Made by a program: the position numbers and the translations under genes. The notes under the pieces are model-generated. The model saw only the letters and a program-made list of their open reading frames with translations. It was not told the DNA's origin and did not search any database. A stretch of DNA of 64,000 nucleotides, taken from DASTFY01 sp963769115. Its GTDB lineage: Bacteria; Actinomycetota; Acidimicrobiia; Acidimicrobiales; Ilumatobacteraceae. This document shows positions 18,438 through 27,251 of the stretch, piece by piece; the first letter of the stretch is position 1, and every line of letters starts with the position of its first letter. The DNA is taken from assembly GCA_963769115.1 (NCBI GenBank), contig CAVYKN010000008.1:38386-102385 (forward strand), in the 5' to 3' direction.

Positions 18438-19391
18438 ATGGAACACTCCCCGCAGCAGTGGAACACGCCGACGGCATCACTCCCCGCCGTCGGCGTGTTC
18501 GACCGCTTCCCGTACGCTCCTGCTCGCCCCGGCGATCGCTGGCGCTGGCGCTGATGCTCGGCTACCCGCTCGTGCGGCTCGTCATCGCTGTCGGTCCAGA
18601 AGTTCGGGCTGCAGCCAGCAGTTCGGCGCCGCCGCCGAGTGGGTCGGGCTCGAGAACTTCCGCGACATCCTCACCGACGCCGAGTTCTGGGACGGTCCTG
18701 CGGCGGACCGTCATGTTCTGCCTCGTGAACGTGGCGCTGACGATCGGTGCTCGGGCATGCTGATCGCGCTGCTGCTGAAGCGGCCTCGGGTCGAGCGATG
18801 CGCCTCGCGTGACGATGCATCGGGCTGATGCTCGCCTGGGCGATGCCCGCCCTGACCAGCCACCGTCATCTGGCAGTGGATCTTCGACACCCAGTACGGC
18901 CTCGCCAACTGGGCTTCGACCCTCGGGTCGGCGACAGGGCCACTCCTGGCTGTCGAACCCGCTCACGCTTCTACATCGTGGCGACGATCATCGTCGTCTG
19001 GATGGGCATCCCGTTCATCGCCTTCACGCTGTACGCCGCCCTGACCCAGATCCCCGAGGAGATCGATGGAGGCCGCCTGCGATCGACGGGGCCGGACCGT
19101 GGCAGCGGTTCCGCGACATCGTCGTGCCGACGCTCAAGCCGGTCCTGCTGATCCTCACGGCGCTGTCGGTGCTGTGGGACTTCCGTGTGTTCACGCAGAT
19201 CTACGTGCTGCAGCGCGCCGGCGGCATCAACCGCGAGACGAACCTGCTCGGCGTGTACGCCTACCGCATCTCGATCGGCGAGAACCAGTTCGACAAGGGC
19301 GCCGCCGTCGCCGTCGTCATGGTGCGTCATCACGGTGCTTGCTGACGCTCGTTCTACCTGCGCTCAGATGGTCCGCCAGGAGGAGCTGTGA
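18438..19391 (+). CDS. ABC sugar permease 1 (MalF/NgcF type), many frameshifts
   Basis: The joined translation is a six-helix sugar permease: LLAPAIALALALMLGYPLVRL, WVGLENFRDILTDAEFW, LVNVALTIGLGMLIALLL, LMLAWAMPALT, WMGIPFIAFTLYAALTQIPEE. The EAA loop with DGAGPWQRFRDIVVPTLKP follows, then RISIGENQFDKGAAVAVVMV and a terminal QMVRQEEL. It forms the transmembrane pore with the next gene's product. Two starts are possible: ATG 18438, before a strong hairpin, or GTG 18495, which lies inside the hairpin's right arm and gives the conserved FDRFPY start. Its TGA overlaps the GTG of the next permease (GTGA). Indel density is the highest in the window here. Confidence 0.65.
18461..18500 (+). promoter_or_regulatory. 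14-bp hairpin between binding protein and permease genes
   Basis: GAACACGCCGACGG (18461-18474) is exactly complementary to CCGTCGGCGTGTTC (18487-18500), with a 12-base loop. Such intercistronic hairpins after a binding-protein gene often stabilise or terminate the upstream message so that more binding protein than permease is made. A candidate GTG start (18495-18497) is buried in the right arm. Confidence 0.5.
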
Positions 19392-20271
19392 GCGCGCGAC
19401 GTCTCGACGCCGATCACGCCGCGGCACCGCGCGTCGCCGGCGCCGGCAACCGTGCGTGCGCTCAACCTCGCTCGGCCTGCTCGTGCTTCCTCGATCGTCG
19501 GCGTTCCCCGTCTACTGGATGGTGCTCACGTCGTTCCGCCGCGGCGTCGACATCCAGAAGCCGACGCCCGCAGTTCATGCCCTTCCCCGGCACGCTCGAG
19601 AACTACCGCAAGGTGTTCGAGCGCGACTTCTTCTGGACGGCCGTGAAGCAACAGCCTGATCGTCACCCTGCTGGTCCGTGGTGCTCGCGCTGTTCATCGC
19701 GTTCCTGGCCGCGGTCGCCGTCTCCCGCTTCCGCTTCCGCGGCCGCAAGGCGTTCATCGTGGCCATCCTGCTCGTGCAGATGGTGCCGGCCGAGGCGCTG
19801 ATCATCTCGCTGTTCAGGGTCCTCGACGGGTGGCAGCCTCATCAACACCGTCATCGGCCTCACGTTGACCTATCTGGCCTTCGTGCTGCCCTTCACCATC
19901 TGGACGCTGCGCGGGTTCGTCGCCAACGTGCCGAAGGAGCTCGAGGAGGCGGCGATGGTCGACGGCTCCTCCCGCCTGCGGGCCTTCCTGACGATCACGT
20001 TCCCGCTGATCGCGCCCGGCCTCGTCGCCACCGGGGTCTTCGCGTTCATCCAGGCCTGGAACGAGTTCATCTTCGCGCTCGTCATCATGAACCGGCCCGA
20101 GCACCAGACGCTGCCGGTGTGGCTGCAGGCCTTCAACGAGGGGCCAAGGGCACGGACTGGGGCGGGGTGATGGCCGGCTCGACGATCATGGCCATCCCGG
20201 TGATCATCTTCTTCCTCGTCGTCCAGCACCGAGTCGCCGCCGGGCTCACTGCGGGCGCGGTCAAGGGCTGA
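19388..20271 (+). CDS. ABC sugar permease 2 (MalG/NgcG type), frameshifted
   Basis: The product is about 293 residues once frames are joined. The text reads FPVYWMVLTSFRRGVDI, PFPGTLENYRKVFERDFFW, LVVVLALFIAFLAAVAVSRF, ILLVQMVPAEALIISLF, the well-preserved block YLAFVLPFTIWTLRGFVANV, and the EAA loop VPKELEEAAMVDGSSRLRAF. FAFIQAWNEFIFALVIMN and a terminal helix close it. It pairs with permease 1. The GTG start overlaps the previous stop by four bases, and its stop is 1 base before the GH3 start. Breaks lie around 19450-19680, 19830 and 20145. Sequence between them is intact. Confidence 0.75.
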
Positions 20272-20272
20272 C

Positions 20273-21725
20273 GTGGACCTCGACGCCGTCGTCGACGGCT
20301 GCCTCCTCGGCCTCGTTCCGCGGGCCGGTGGCACCGCGGTGGCTCCTGCGGCGGCTCGAGGGCGGGCTCGGCGGCGTCTGCCTGTTTGGAAGCAACATCG
20401 TCGACGGCGCGCGGGTGGCGGACCTGACCGCCAGCCTGCGCGAGGCCGGGGCAAGCCAGTCGTGGCCACCGACGAGGAGGGCGGCGACGTCACGCGGCTG
20501 GAGATGTCGATGGGGAGCAGCTTCCCGGGCAACGCCGCGCTCGGACAGATCGACGACGTCGCGGCTGACCTCGGCGGTCGCCAGCGCCATCGGGGCGATG
20601 ATGGCCGAGGCCGGCATCACGCTCGACCTGGCGCCGTGCGTGGACGTCAACAGCAACCCGGCCAACCCGGTCATCGGGGTCCGCTCGTTCGGCGCCGACC
20701 CGGCGCTGGTGGCGCGCCACGGCGTGGCCTTCGTCCGGGGCTTGCGCGCAGCGGGCGTGGCGGCGTGCGCCAAGCACTTCCCCGGCCACGGCGACACCGC
20801 CGTGCGACTCGCACCTCGACCTGCCGGTCGTCGCGCAGCCGCTCGACGTCGTCCGGGCGAGGGAGCTGGTGCCGTTCCTGGCCGTCATCGAGGCCGGCGT
20901 CGACGCCGTCATGACATCCCACGTCGTCGTGCCTGTCTTGGACGAGGCGCCCGGCCACGCTCAGCCGCCGGGTCCTGGTCGACCTGCTGCGCGACGAGCT
21001 GGGCTTCACCGGCACGATCGTCTCTGACGCCTTGGACATGAAGGGCGTGAGCGGTCGTCGCTCCATCGGGGACGCCGCCGTGCAGGCGCTGGCCGCCGGC
21101 GCAGACCTGCTCTGCCTGGGTGCCGAGCAGGACGAGGAGGTGCTGGACCACGTGCACGCGTGTGTCGTGGCCGCGGTCGCCGACGGTGTCATCCACGACG
21201 TCCGGCTCGGCGAGGCAGCGGCGCGGGCCAGCCGCCTCGGGGTGCGACGTCCGGGCACGGCCGGTGGCGACTCGGCGTCGGGTGCGGCGGTGGCTCGTGC
21301 CGCTCTACGCGTGGAGGGCGCGCCGGTGCGTGGCGGGCGTGGGATGCACGTCGTCGAGCTCCGCCCCTCCCCTGGCATCCCCGCCGGCGCCGTCCCCTGG
21401 GGCCTGCAGGCACCGCTGGCATCGATCGACCCCACGACGACGGGGACAGCGTTGCACGAGAGGGACGGCGTGGACGCCGCGCTCGCGCGGAGCCGAGGGT
21501 CGGCCGTTGGTCGTGGTGACCCGGGACCGGCACCGCCACCACTGGCAGGCCGCGCAGCTCGATCAGCTGCTGGCCGCTCGGCCGGACGCCGTCGTCGTCG
21601 ACATGGGCTGGCCCTCGGCCGTGCCACCGGGAGCCGCGACCTGGATCACGACCTTCGGCGCGTCGCGGGCCAGCGCCGCCGCCGTCGCCGAGCTCCTGAC
21701 CCGAGAGGAACCGTCCGTTGGCTGA
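20273..21725 (+). CDS. glycoside hydrolase family 3, NagZ-like, frameshifted
   Basis: The family-3 beta-N-acetylhexosaminidase, about 484 residues, has GVCLFGSNI near the start, VVATDEEGGDVTRLE, a DLAPCVDVNSNPANPVIG strand and the NagZ-type catalytic loop AKHFPGHGDTAVDSHLDLP. The nucleophile Asp lies in GTIVSDALDMKGVS. The C-terminal part after 21300 is less conserved. It has no signal peptide, so it probably splits imported chitobiose or N-acetylglucosaminides inside the cell to give GlcNAc for the kinase two genes on. Several indels break the frame (about 20320, 20455, 20560, 20812, 20945, 21330). Its last 8 bases overlap the ATPase start. Confidence 0.75.
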
Positions 21726-22857
21726 CATCGCCATCCGCTCCGTGACCAAGCAGTACGCCAACGGGCACGTCGCCATCGACGGCGTCGACCTCGACGTGGC
21801 CGACGGCGAGCTGCTCGTGCTGGTCGGCCCGTCCGGATGCGGCAAGTCGACGCTGCTGCGGATGGTCGCCGGGCTGGAGGAGGTGACGGACGGTGCGATC
21901 GCCATCGGCGGGCGTGACGTCACCGACCTCGCCCCGAAGGACCGGGACATCGCCATGGTGTTCCAGAGCTACGCGCTGTATCCCAACCGGACCGTGCGCG
22001 GGAACATCGAGTACCCGCTCAAGCTGGCCAAGCTGCCGTCAAGCGAGATCGACCGCCGGGTCCAGGAAGCGGCGCGGCTCCTCCAGCTCGAGACGGTCCT
22101 CGACCGCCGTCCGGCGCAGCTGTCGGGTGGCCAGCGGCAACGCGTCGCGATGGGTCGGGCCATCGTGCGCCAGCCGCGGGCCTTCCTGATGGACGAGCCG
22201 CTGTCCAACCTCGACGCCAAGCTGCGGGTGCAGATGCGGGCCGAGATCGCCACGCTCCAGCGCGACCTGGGCGTCACGACGATCTATGTCACGCACGACC
22301 AGACCGAGGCCATGACCATGGGGTCGCGGGTGGCCGTGCTGGACGGTGGCAGGATCCAGCAGGTGGACGCGCCGCGCACCCTCTACCAGCGGCCGGGCAA
22401 TCTGTTCGTGGCCGCGTTCATCGGATCGCCGGCCATGAACCTCTACCGCGCCCGGATAGCGACGACCGACGGTGGGCTCACCGTCGCCTTCGGCCGCTAC
22501 CAGCTTCCAGTCGACGATCGTGTCGCCTCCGAGTGCGCCGAGATCCGGAGTTGGGTCGGCCGCGAGGTCATCGTCGGCATCCGTCCCGAGGCCATGGAGG
22601 ACGCCTCCCTCGACCCCACGGCGACTCCCGAGCGGGTGATCGAGCTGCGGGTCGACCTCGTGGAGGCCCTCGGCGCCGAACTGCTGGCCCACGCCACGAT
22701 CGACGCGTCGGCTGTCGACGCGAACAGCCGCTTCGTCGCCCGCCTCTCGCCGCGGAGCCGCATCGAGGCGGGGGACACCGCGAAGCTGACCGTCGACACA
22801 TCCCAGCTCCACCTCTTCGATCCGGTCTCGGGCCAGTCGCTGCGGAGCGGCGCGTGA
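21718..22857 (+). CDS. ABC sugar-transport ATPase (MsmK/UgpC type)
   Basis: The 379-residue nucleotide-binding subunit is unbroken: Walker A GPSGCGKST (residues 37-45), Q-loop MVFQSYALYPNRTV, signature LSGGQRQRVAMGRA (about 135-148), Walker B FLMDEPLSNLD, H-loop YVTHDQTEA. A C-terminal TOBE/MalK-like regulatory domain (about 240-370, with VGIRPEAMEDA) follows. It energises uptake through the two permeases. Having its own ATPase differs from Streptomyces, where the shared MsiK serves many porters. Translation starts at TTG 21718 behind GAGAGGAA, inside the end of the GH3 gene. Confidence 0.92.
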   Translation: MADIAIRSVTKQYANGHVAIDGVDLDVADGELLVLVGPSGCGKSTLLRMVAGLEEVTDGAIAIGGRDVTDLAPKDRDIAMVFQSYALYPNRTVRGNIEYPLKLAKLPSSEIDRRVQEAARLLQLETVLDRRPAQLSGGQRQRVAMGRAIVRQPRAFLMDEPLSNLDAKLRVQMRAEIATLQRDLGVTTIYVTHDQTEAMTMGSRVAVLDGGRIQQVDAPRTLYQRPGNLFVAAFIGSPAMNLYRARIATTDGGLTVAFGRYQLPVDDRVASECAEIRSWVGREVIVGIRPEAMEDASLDPTATPERVIELRVDLVEALGAELLAHATIDASAVDANSRFVARLSPRSRIEAGDTAKLTVDTSQLHLFDPVSGQSLRSGA

Positions 22858-23819
22858 GCAGTCAGCGCCTGGCCGCCGGCCTCGACATCGGCGGCACGAA
22901 GACCCTCGCCGTCGCGGTCGACCGCCGCGGCGCCATCCTCGGCCAGGCCCGGCTGGCCACCGACGCCCGCGACGGTGACGCAGTGGCTTCGACCGCCGTG
23001 GCCGCGCTCGACGTGCTGGCCGCCGAGGTCGGCCATCCGGTGGACGCCTTCGAGGTCGTCGGCGCGGGGCTCCCCGGGTGGGTGTTGCCGGCCTCGGGAA
23101 CCGTGAGCCACGCGCTGAACCTGGGCGTGGGACAGGAGCCGGTGGCGATCGCCTCGCGCATCACCCGGCGCACGGGCGTGCCGACCCTCGTCGAGAACGA
23201 CGTGAACGCCGCGGCCGTCGGGGCCTCCACGGTGATGGCCTGCCCCGACCTCGCCTACCTCAGCATCGGGACCGGAGTGGCCGCCGGCCTGTTGCTGGAC
23301 GGCCGCTTGCGGCGGGGCGCGCTCGGCGTGGCGGGCGAGATCGGGCACCTCCCCGTCGATCCCGCCGGACCCGTCTGCGAGTGCGGCCAGCGCGGCTGTC
23401 TCGAGATGGTGGCCTCCGGCTCGGCCATCGCCCGCCGGTGGCCGTCGTCCAACGGACGGGCAGCGAGCGATCTGTTCGCCGCGGCGGAGGCCGGCGACCC
23501 GACTGCGGTTCGCGGCGCCGAGGAGGTGGCGACCCACCTGGCCACCGCGGTGGTGACGCTCGCGCTGGTCGTCGACCCCGCGGTGATCGTGCTGGGCGGC
23601 GGCGTGGCCGAGGTCGGGCCGCCGTTGGTAGCGGCCGTCCGGTCAGCCGTGACCGCTCGGGCGCAGCAGTCGGGGTTTCTCGCCTCCTTGGAGCTGAGCG
23701 GGCGCGTGCGCCTGGTGCCCGACGGCCTGCCGGTCGGCGCGCTCGGGGCCGCGCTCCTGGCGTGGCAGCGGTTCACGGGCGACACCGTGCTCCCCGCGGT
23801 GGCCGGCGGGGCGGGATGA
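22854..23819 (+). CDS. ROK-family sugar kinase, probable GlcNAc kinase
   Basis: The 321-residue ROK kinase has the ATP-binding start AGLDIGGTKTLAVAVD (residues 8-23), NDVNAAAVGAS, SIGTGVAAGLLLDG, the substrate-specifying GEIGHLPVD and the zinc motif CECGQRGCLE. The C-terminal ATP loop is VIVLGGGVAEVG. Position between the transporter and nagA points to N-acetylglucosamine phosphorylation to GlcNAc-6-phosphate. ROK glucokinases look alike, so glucose is an alternative. The GTG start overlaps the ATPase stop (GTGA) and its TGA overlaps the nagA ATG (ATGA). It is unbroken. Confidence 0.85.
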   Translation: MSSQRLAAGLDIGGTKTLAVAVDRRGAILGQARLATDARDGDAVASTAVAALDVLAAEVGHPVDAFEVVGAGLPGWVLPASGTVSHALNLGVGQEPVAIASRITRRTGVPTLVENDVNAAAVGASTVMACPDLAYLSIGTGVAAGLLLDGRLRRGALGVAGEIGHLPVDPAGPVCECGQRGCLEMVASGSAIARRWPSSNGRAASDLFAAAEAGDPTAVRGAEEVATHLATAVVTLALVVDPAVIVLGGGVAEVGPPLVAAVRSAVTARAQQSGFLASLELSGRVRLVPDGLPVGALGAALLAWQRFTGDTVLPAVAGGAG

Positions 23820-24977
23820 CTGCGCTGCTCATCGCCGGCGGCACCGTCGTCGGCCCTCATGGCGTCGCGCCCGCCGACGTGCTGATCGACGGGCGGGACG
23901 ATCATGGCGGTCGGGCCGTCGTTGTCGGCTCCCGACGGCACGGCCGTCGTGTCGGCCGACGGCCTCCTCGTGGCGGCCGGCTTCATCGATCTCCAACTCA
24001 ACGGCGCGCACGGCATCGACCTCACGGAGGAGCCGGAGCGGCTGTGGGAGGTCGCTGCCGCGCTCCCCCGCTACGGCGTCACCGGCTTCCTACCCACGAT
24101 CGTCACGTCGCCACCTGACGTGCCTGGTCGTGCGCTGGCAGTGCTGGCCCGTCGGCCCGACGGTTTCGCTGGCGCGGAGCCGCTCGGCCTGCACCTCGAA
24201 GGTCCGATGCTGAACCCGACGCGGTGCGGTGCGCACCCGCCCTCGCTCCTCCGGTCGCCTGACCCCTCGCTCGTCAACGGCTGGTCACGGAGCGCAGGCG
24301 TCGCCCTCGTGACCCTGGCGCCGGAGCTGCCGGGTGCGGACGTGGTGATCCGGGAGCTCGTGGGTCGTGAGGTTGTCGTTGCGGCCGGCCACACGGCTGC
24401 GACCGCTTCGGAGCTCGCCAGTGCCGTCGACGACGGTCTTCGCTACGTCACCCACCTCTTCAACGCCATGGCGCCCTTCCACCATCGCGAACCCGGTCCC
24501 GTCGGTGTCGCTCTGACCGACGAGCGGCTGACCGTCGGCCTCATCGCCGACGGCATCCACGTCCACCCGACAGCGGTGGCCGCGGCCTGGCGGGCCCTCG
24601 GCCCGGATCGCCTCAACCTCGTCACGGATGCCGTCGCCGCGCTCGGAGAGCCTGGTGGATCTTCGCGCCTCGCCGGCCGCGACGTCACCGTTGGGAACGA
24701 CGGCGTCCGCCTGCCCGACGGCACCCTGGCCGGCAGTGCGCTCTCCCTCGACCAGGCGGTGCGCAACCTGATCGCCTTCACGGGTTGCACTGCTCACGAA
24801 GCGATCGCCACCGTGACCTCGACACCAGCTCGGGTCCTCGGCCTGGACCGCAAGGGCGCGGTGGCACCCGGCTTCGACGCCGACCTGGTGCTCCTGACCT
24901 CTGACCTCCAGGTCGTCGGGACCATCGTCGGCGGACACGAGGTGGACTCGGCGAAGGTCGTGCCGTGGAAGTCGTGA
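23816..24977 (+). CDS. nagA: N-acetylglucosamine-6-phosphate deacetylase
   Basis: NagA removes the acetyl group from GlcNAc-6-phosphate to give glucosamine-6-phosphate and acetate. The protein of about 387 residues has GFIDLQLNGAHGIDLT (the E. coli-like Q-x-N in place of H-x-H), the metal-ligand Glu in LGLHLEGPMLNP, the two His of AGHTAATASELA and YVTHLFNAM, and the catalytic Asp in NLVTDAVAALG. A single extra G near 23900 (GGGCGGGACGATCATG) separates the first 28 residues from the rest. It overlaps the kinase by 4 bases and nagB by 13. Confidence 0.85.
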
Positions 24978-25747
24978 TCGTCCCGTCGGCCGCCGAGATC
25001 GGCACGCTCGTGGCCGACGCCGTGCAGGCGTTGCTCGACCGCCGCCCGGACGCCGTCCTCGGCCTCGCCACCGGCAGCTCTCCCGTCCCGGTCTACGACG
25101 AGCTGGTCGACCGGTTCGCTCGTGGCCAGGTCTCCTTCCGACGGGCTCGTGCCTTCCTGCTGGACGAGTACGTCGGCCTGCCGCCAGGCCATCCCGAGTC
25201 CTACCGGTCGGTCATCGAACGAGCCTTCACCGGGCAGGTCGACTTCGCGCCCGGTTCGGTGCTTGGTCCAGACGGCAGCGCGTGCGACCTCGTCGCGGCG
25301 TGCCGGGCCTACGAGAACGCCATCGCGGCGGCCGGAGGCGTCGACCTCCAACTGCTCGGCGTCGGCGCCGACGGCCACATCGCCTTCAACGAGCCCGGAT
25401 CGTCGCTCGGCTCCCGCACCCGCCTCAAGACGCTGACGCACCAGACGAGGGAGGACAACGCCCGCTTCTTCGGCTCGGTCGACGACGTGCCGCGCCACGT
25501 GCTGACCCAGGGCGTCGGGACCATCCTCGAAGCACGCCACCTCGTGCTCGTGGCATCAGGTGCGGGCAAGGCCGAGCCGGTCGCGAAGGTCATCGAAGGA
25601 CCGGTCACGGCGATGGTCCCGGGCTCGGCGCTCCAACTGCACCCGCATGTCACCGTGGTCGTGGACGAGGCGGCCGCCTCTGCCCTCGCACTGTCCGACT
25701 ACTACCGAGAGACCTGGGCCGCGAAGCCTCCGTGGCAAGGACTGTGA
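24965..25747 (+). CDS. nagB: glucosamine-6-phosphate deaminase
   Basis: NagB converts glucosamine-6-phosphate to fructose-6-phosphate and ammonia. The 260-residue chain shows LGLATGSSPVPVYDELV, the catalytic AFLLDEYVGLP with the base Asp, and LLGVGADGHIAFNEPGSS with the ring-opening His, then GSRTRLKTLT. It is unbroken and the usual length for bacterial NagB. The GTG at 24965 lies inside the end of nagA, so the two are translationally coupled. It is the last gene of the continuous overlap chain; 258 bases follow before acetate kinase, and I see no gene in that gap. Confidence 0.9.
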   Translation: MEVVIVPSAAEIGTLVADAVQALLDRRPDAVLGLATGSSPVPVYDELVDRFARGQVSFRRARAFLLDEYVGLPPGHPESYRSVIERAFTGQVDFAPGSVLGPDGSACDLVAACRAYENAIAAAGGVDLQLLGVGADGHIAFNEPGSSLGSRTRLKTLTHQTREDNARFFGSVDDVPRHVLTQGVGTILEARHLVLVASGAGKAEPVAKVIEGPVTAMVPGSALQLHPHVTVVVDEAAASALALSDYYRETWAAKPPWQGL

Positions 25748-26005
25748 GGATGGCCACTGGCCACTGGGTCCTCTGACTTCGCGGTCGCTGCGATCGCCGT
25801 GGCCGCTCGGCGACGTCAGATCGTCAATGTGCCTTGACGAAGTCCACGCCTTCCTCCTCTCTCCGGACCACCGGACCGCTGTCGACGCGCCCACACCCAA
25901 CGCACCGTCCCGCCAGCAAGCGCCATACGCTGCGACGGTGACCGCGGACCGGCCTCCGTCCGTCGGCTCACCGACCAGGGCTCGCCGCGGTGAGCGGCCC
26001 GCCCG

Positions 26006-27112
26006 ATGACAGCCTCCCGGGTCCTCGTCGTCAACGCCGGTTCGTCCAGCGTCAAGCTGCGACTGCTCGAGGCAGACGACTCGCTCACGTGGTCGGCCGA
26101 CCTGGCCACGACCGACGGGGAGGTCGACGACGGGGAGCTCGCCGACGCCCTCCATGGCGCGGGCCCCTGCGACGCTGTCGGGCATCGCGTGGTCCATGGC
26201 GGCACCCGGTTCCGCGGGCCCGCCGTCATCGACGACGCCACGGTCGTCGCCCTGGAAGAGCTGATCCCGCTCGCGCCCTTGCACCAACCCATCGCCGTCG
26301 AGCTCATCCGGGCCGTCCAACGGGTCCTTCCCGACACCGTCGCGGTCGCGTGCTTCGACACCGCCTTCCACGCCACACTGCCCGCGGCCGCCGCCACCTA
26401 TGCCGTCCCCGAGGCCTGGCGCGAGGAGCTCGGGGTCCGAAGGTACGGCTTCCATGGCCTGGCCCATGCGTGGGCGGCCCGCCGGGGCGCGGTGCTGGCC
26501 GGCCGCCCCATCGAGGAGCTCCGGATCGTGACGTGCCACCTCGGTGCCGGGGCCTCGCTGGCCGCCGTGGAGCGGGGTGTGAGCGTCGACACCACCATGG
26601 GCTTCACGCCGCTCGACGGCCTCGTCATGGCCACCCGATCGGGTTCGCTCGACCCCGGCCTCGTGCTCTGGCTGACCACCCAGGCCGGGCTGACGCCCGC
26701 GGACGTCGAGGACGCCCTCTACCACTCGTCGGGAGTGAAGGCCCTGGCGGGCACCGCGGACCTCGAGGACATCACCGCCCGGGCTGCCGACGCCAAGGGC
26801 GATCCCGCCGCCGAGCTCGCCCTCGACGTCTACGTGCACCGGCTCCGCAGCTCCATCGCCTCCATGGCCGCCGCCATGGACGGCCTGGACGTGGTCGTGT
26901 TCAGCGGTGGGGTGGGCGAGCACAGCACAGTGATCCGGGCCCGAGCCGCACACGGACTCGGCTTCCTCGGCGTCCACATCGACGCCGACGCCAACGACTC
27001 GGTGGACGGAGACGCCGACATCACCGCCCCGGACGCCCCAGTGCGCACATTCGTCGTCACGGCCCGCGAAGACCTGGAGATCGCTCGACTCACCCGGGCC
27101 GCCCTTGGCTGA
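26006..27112 (+). CDS. ackA: acetate kinase
   Basis: Acetate kinase interconverts acetyl phosphate plus ADP with acetate plus ATP. The 368-residue protein has VLVVNAGSSSVKLRLLE at the start, GHRVVHGG, CFDTAFHATLP, YGFHGLAHAW, CHLGAGASLAAVERG, DTTMGFTPLDGLVMATRSG and FSGGVGEHS near the end, covering the ATP and acetate sites. It is slightly shorter than the usual 400. No phosphotransacetylase gene is present, but a phosphoketolase that makes acetyl phosphate lies 3.4 kb downstream. The pair would yield ATP directly from sugar phosphates. Confidence 0.92.
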   Translation: MTASRVLVVNAGSSSVKLRLLEADDSLTWSADLATTDGEVDDGELADALHGAGPCDAVGHRVVHGGTRFRGPAVIDDATVVALEELIPLAPLHQPIAVELIRAVQRVLPDTVAVACFDTAFHATLPAAAATYAVPEAWREELGVRRYGFHGLAHAWAARRGAVLAGRPIEELRIVTCHLGAGASLAAVERGVSVDTTMGFTPLDGLVMATRSGSLDPGLVLWLTTQAGLTPADVEDALYHSSGVKALAGTADLEDITARAADAKGDPAAELALDVYVHRLRSSIASMAAAMDGLDVVVFSGGVGEHSTVIRARAAHGLGFLGVHIDADANDSVDGDADITAPDAPVRTFVVTAREDLEIARLTRAALG

Positions 27113-27251
27113 CCGCAGCCACCGGCGCATCGGCGGCGACGCCCGCACGCCGCCGGCGAGCCCGGCCGGAAGGGACCGTCCGACCGGCTCCTCTCCAGAC
27201 GCCATGATGGGGCGCGTCGCTTCCCCTCCGTGACCCGGAGGACGGATCACC

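Noticed and set aside
25748..26005. Possible small gene or riboswitch between nagB and ackA
   Set aside because: Only short skewed frames and a TGGCCAC duplication are seen; no glmS-like ribozyme core or other known fold was recognised.
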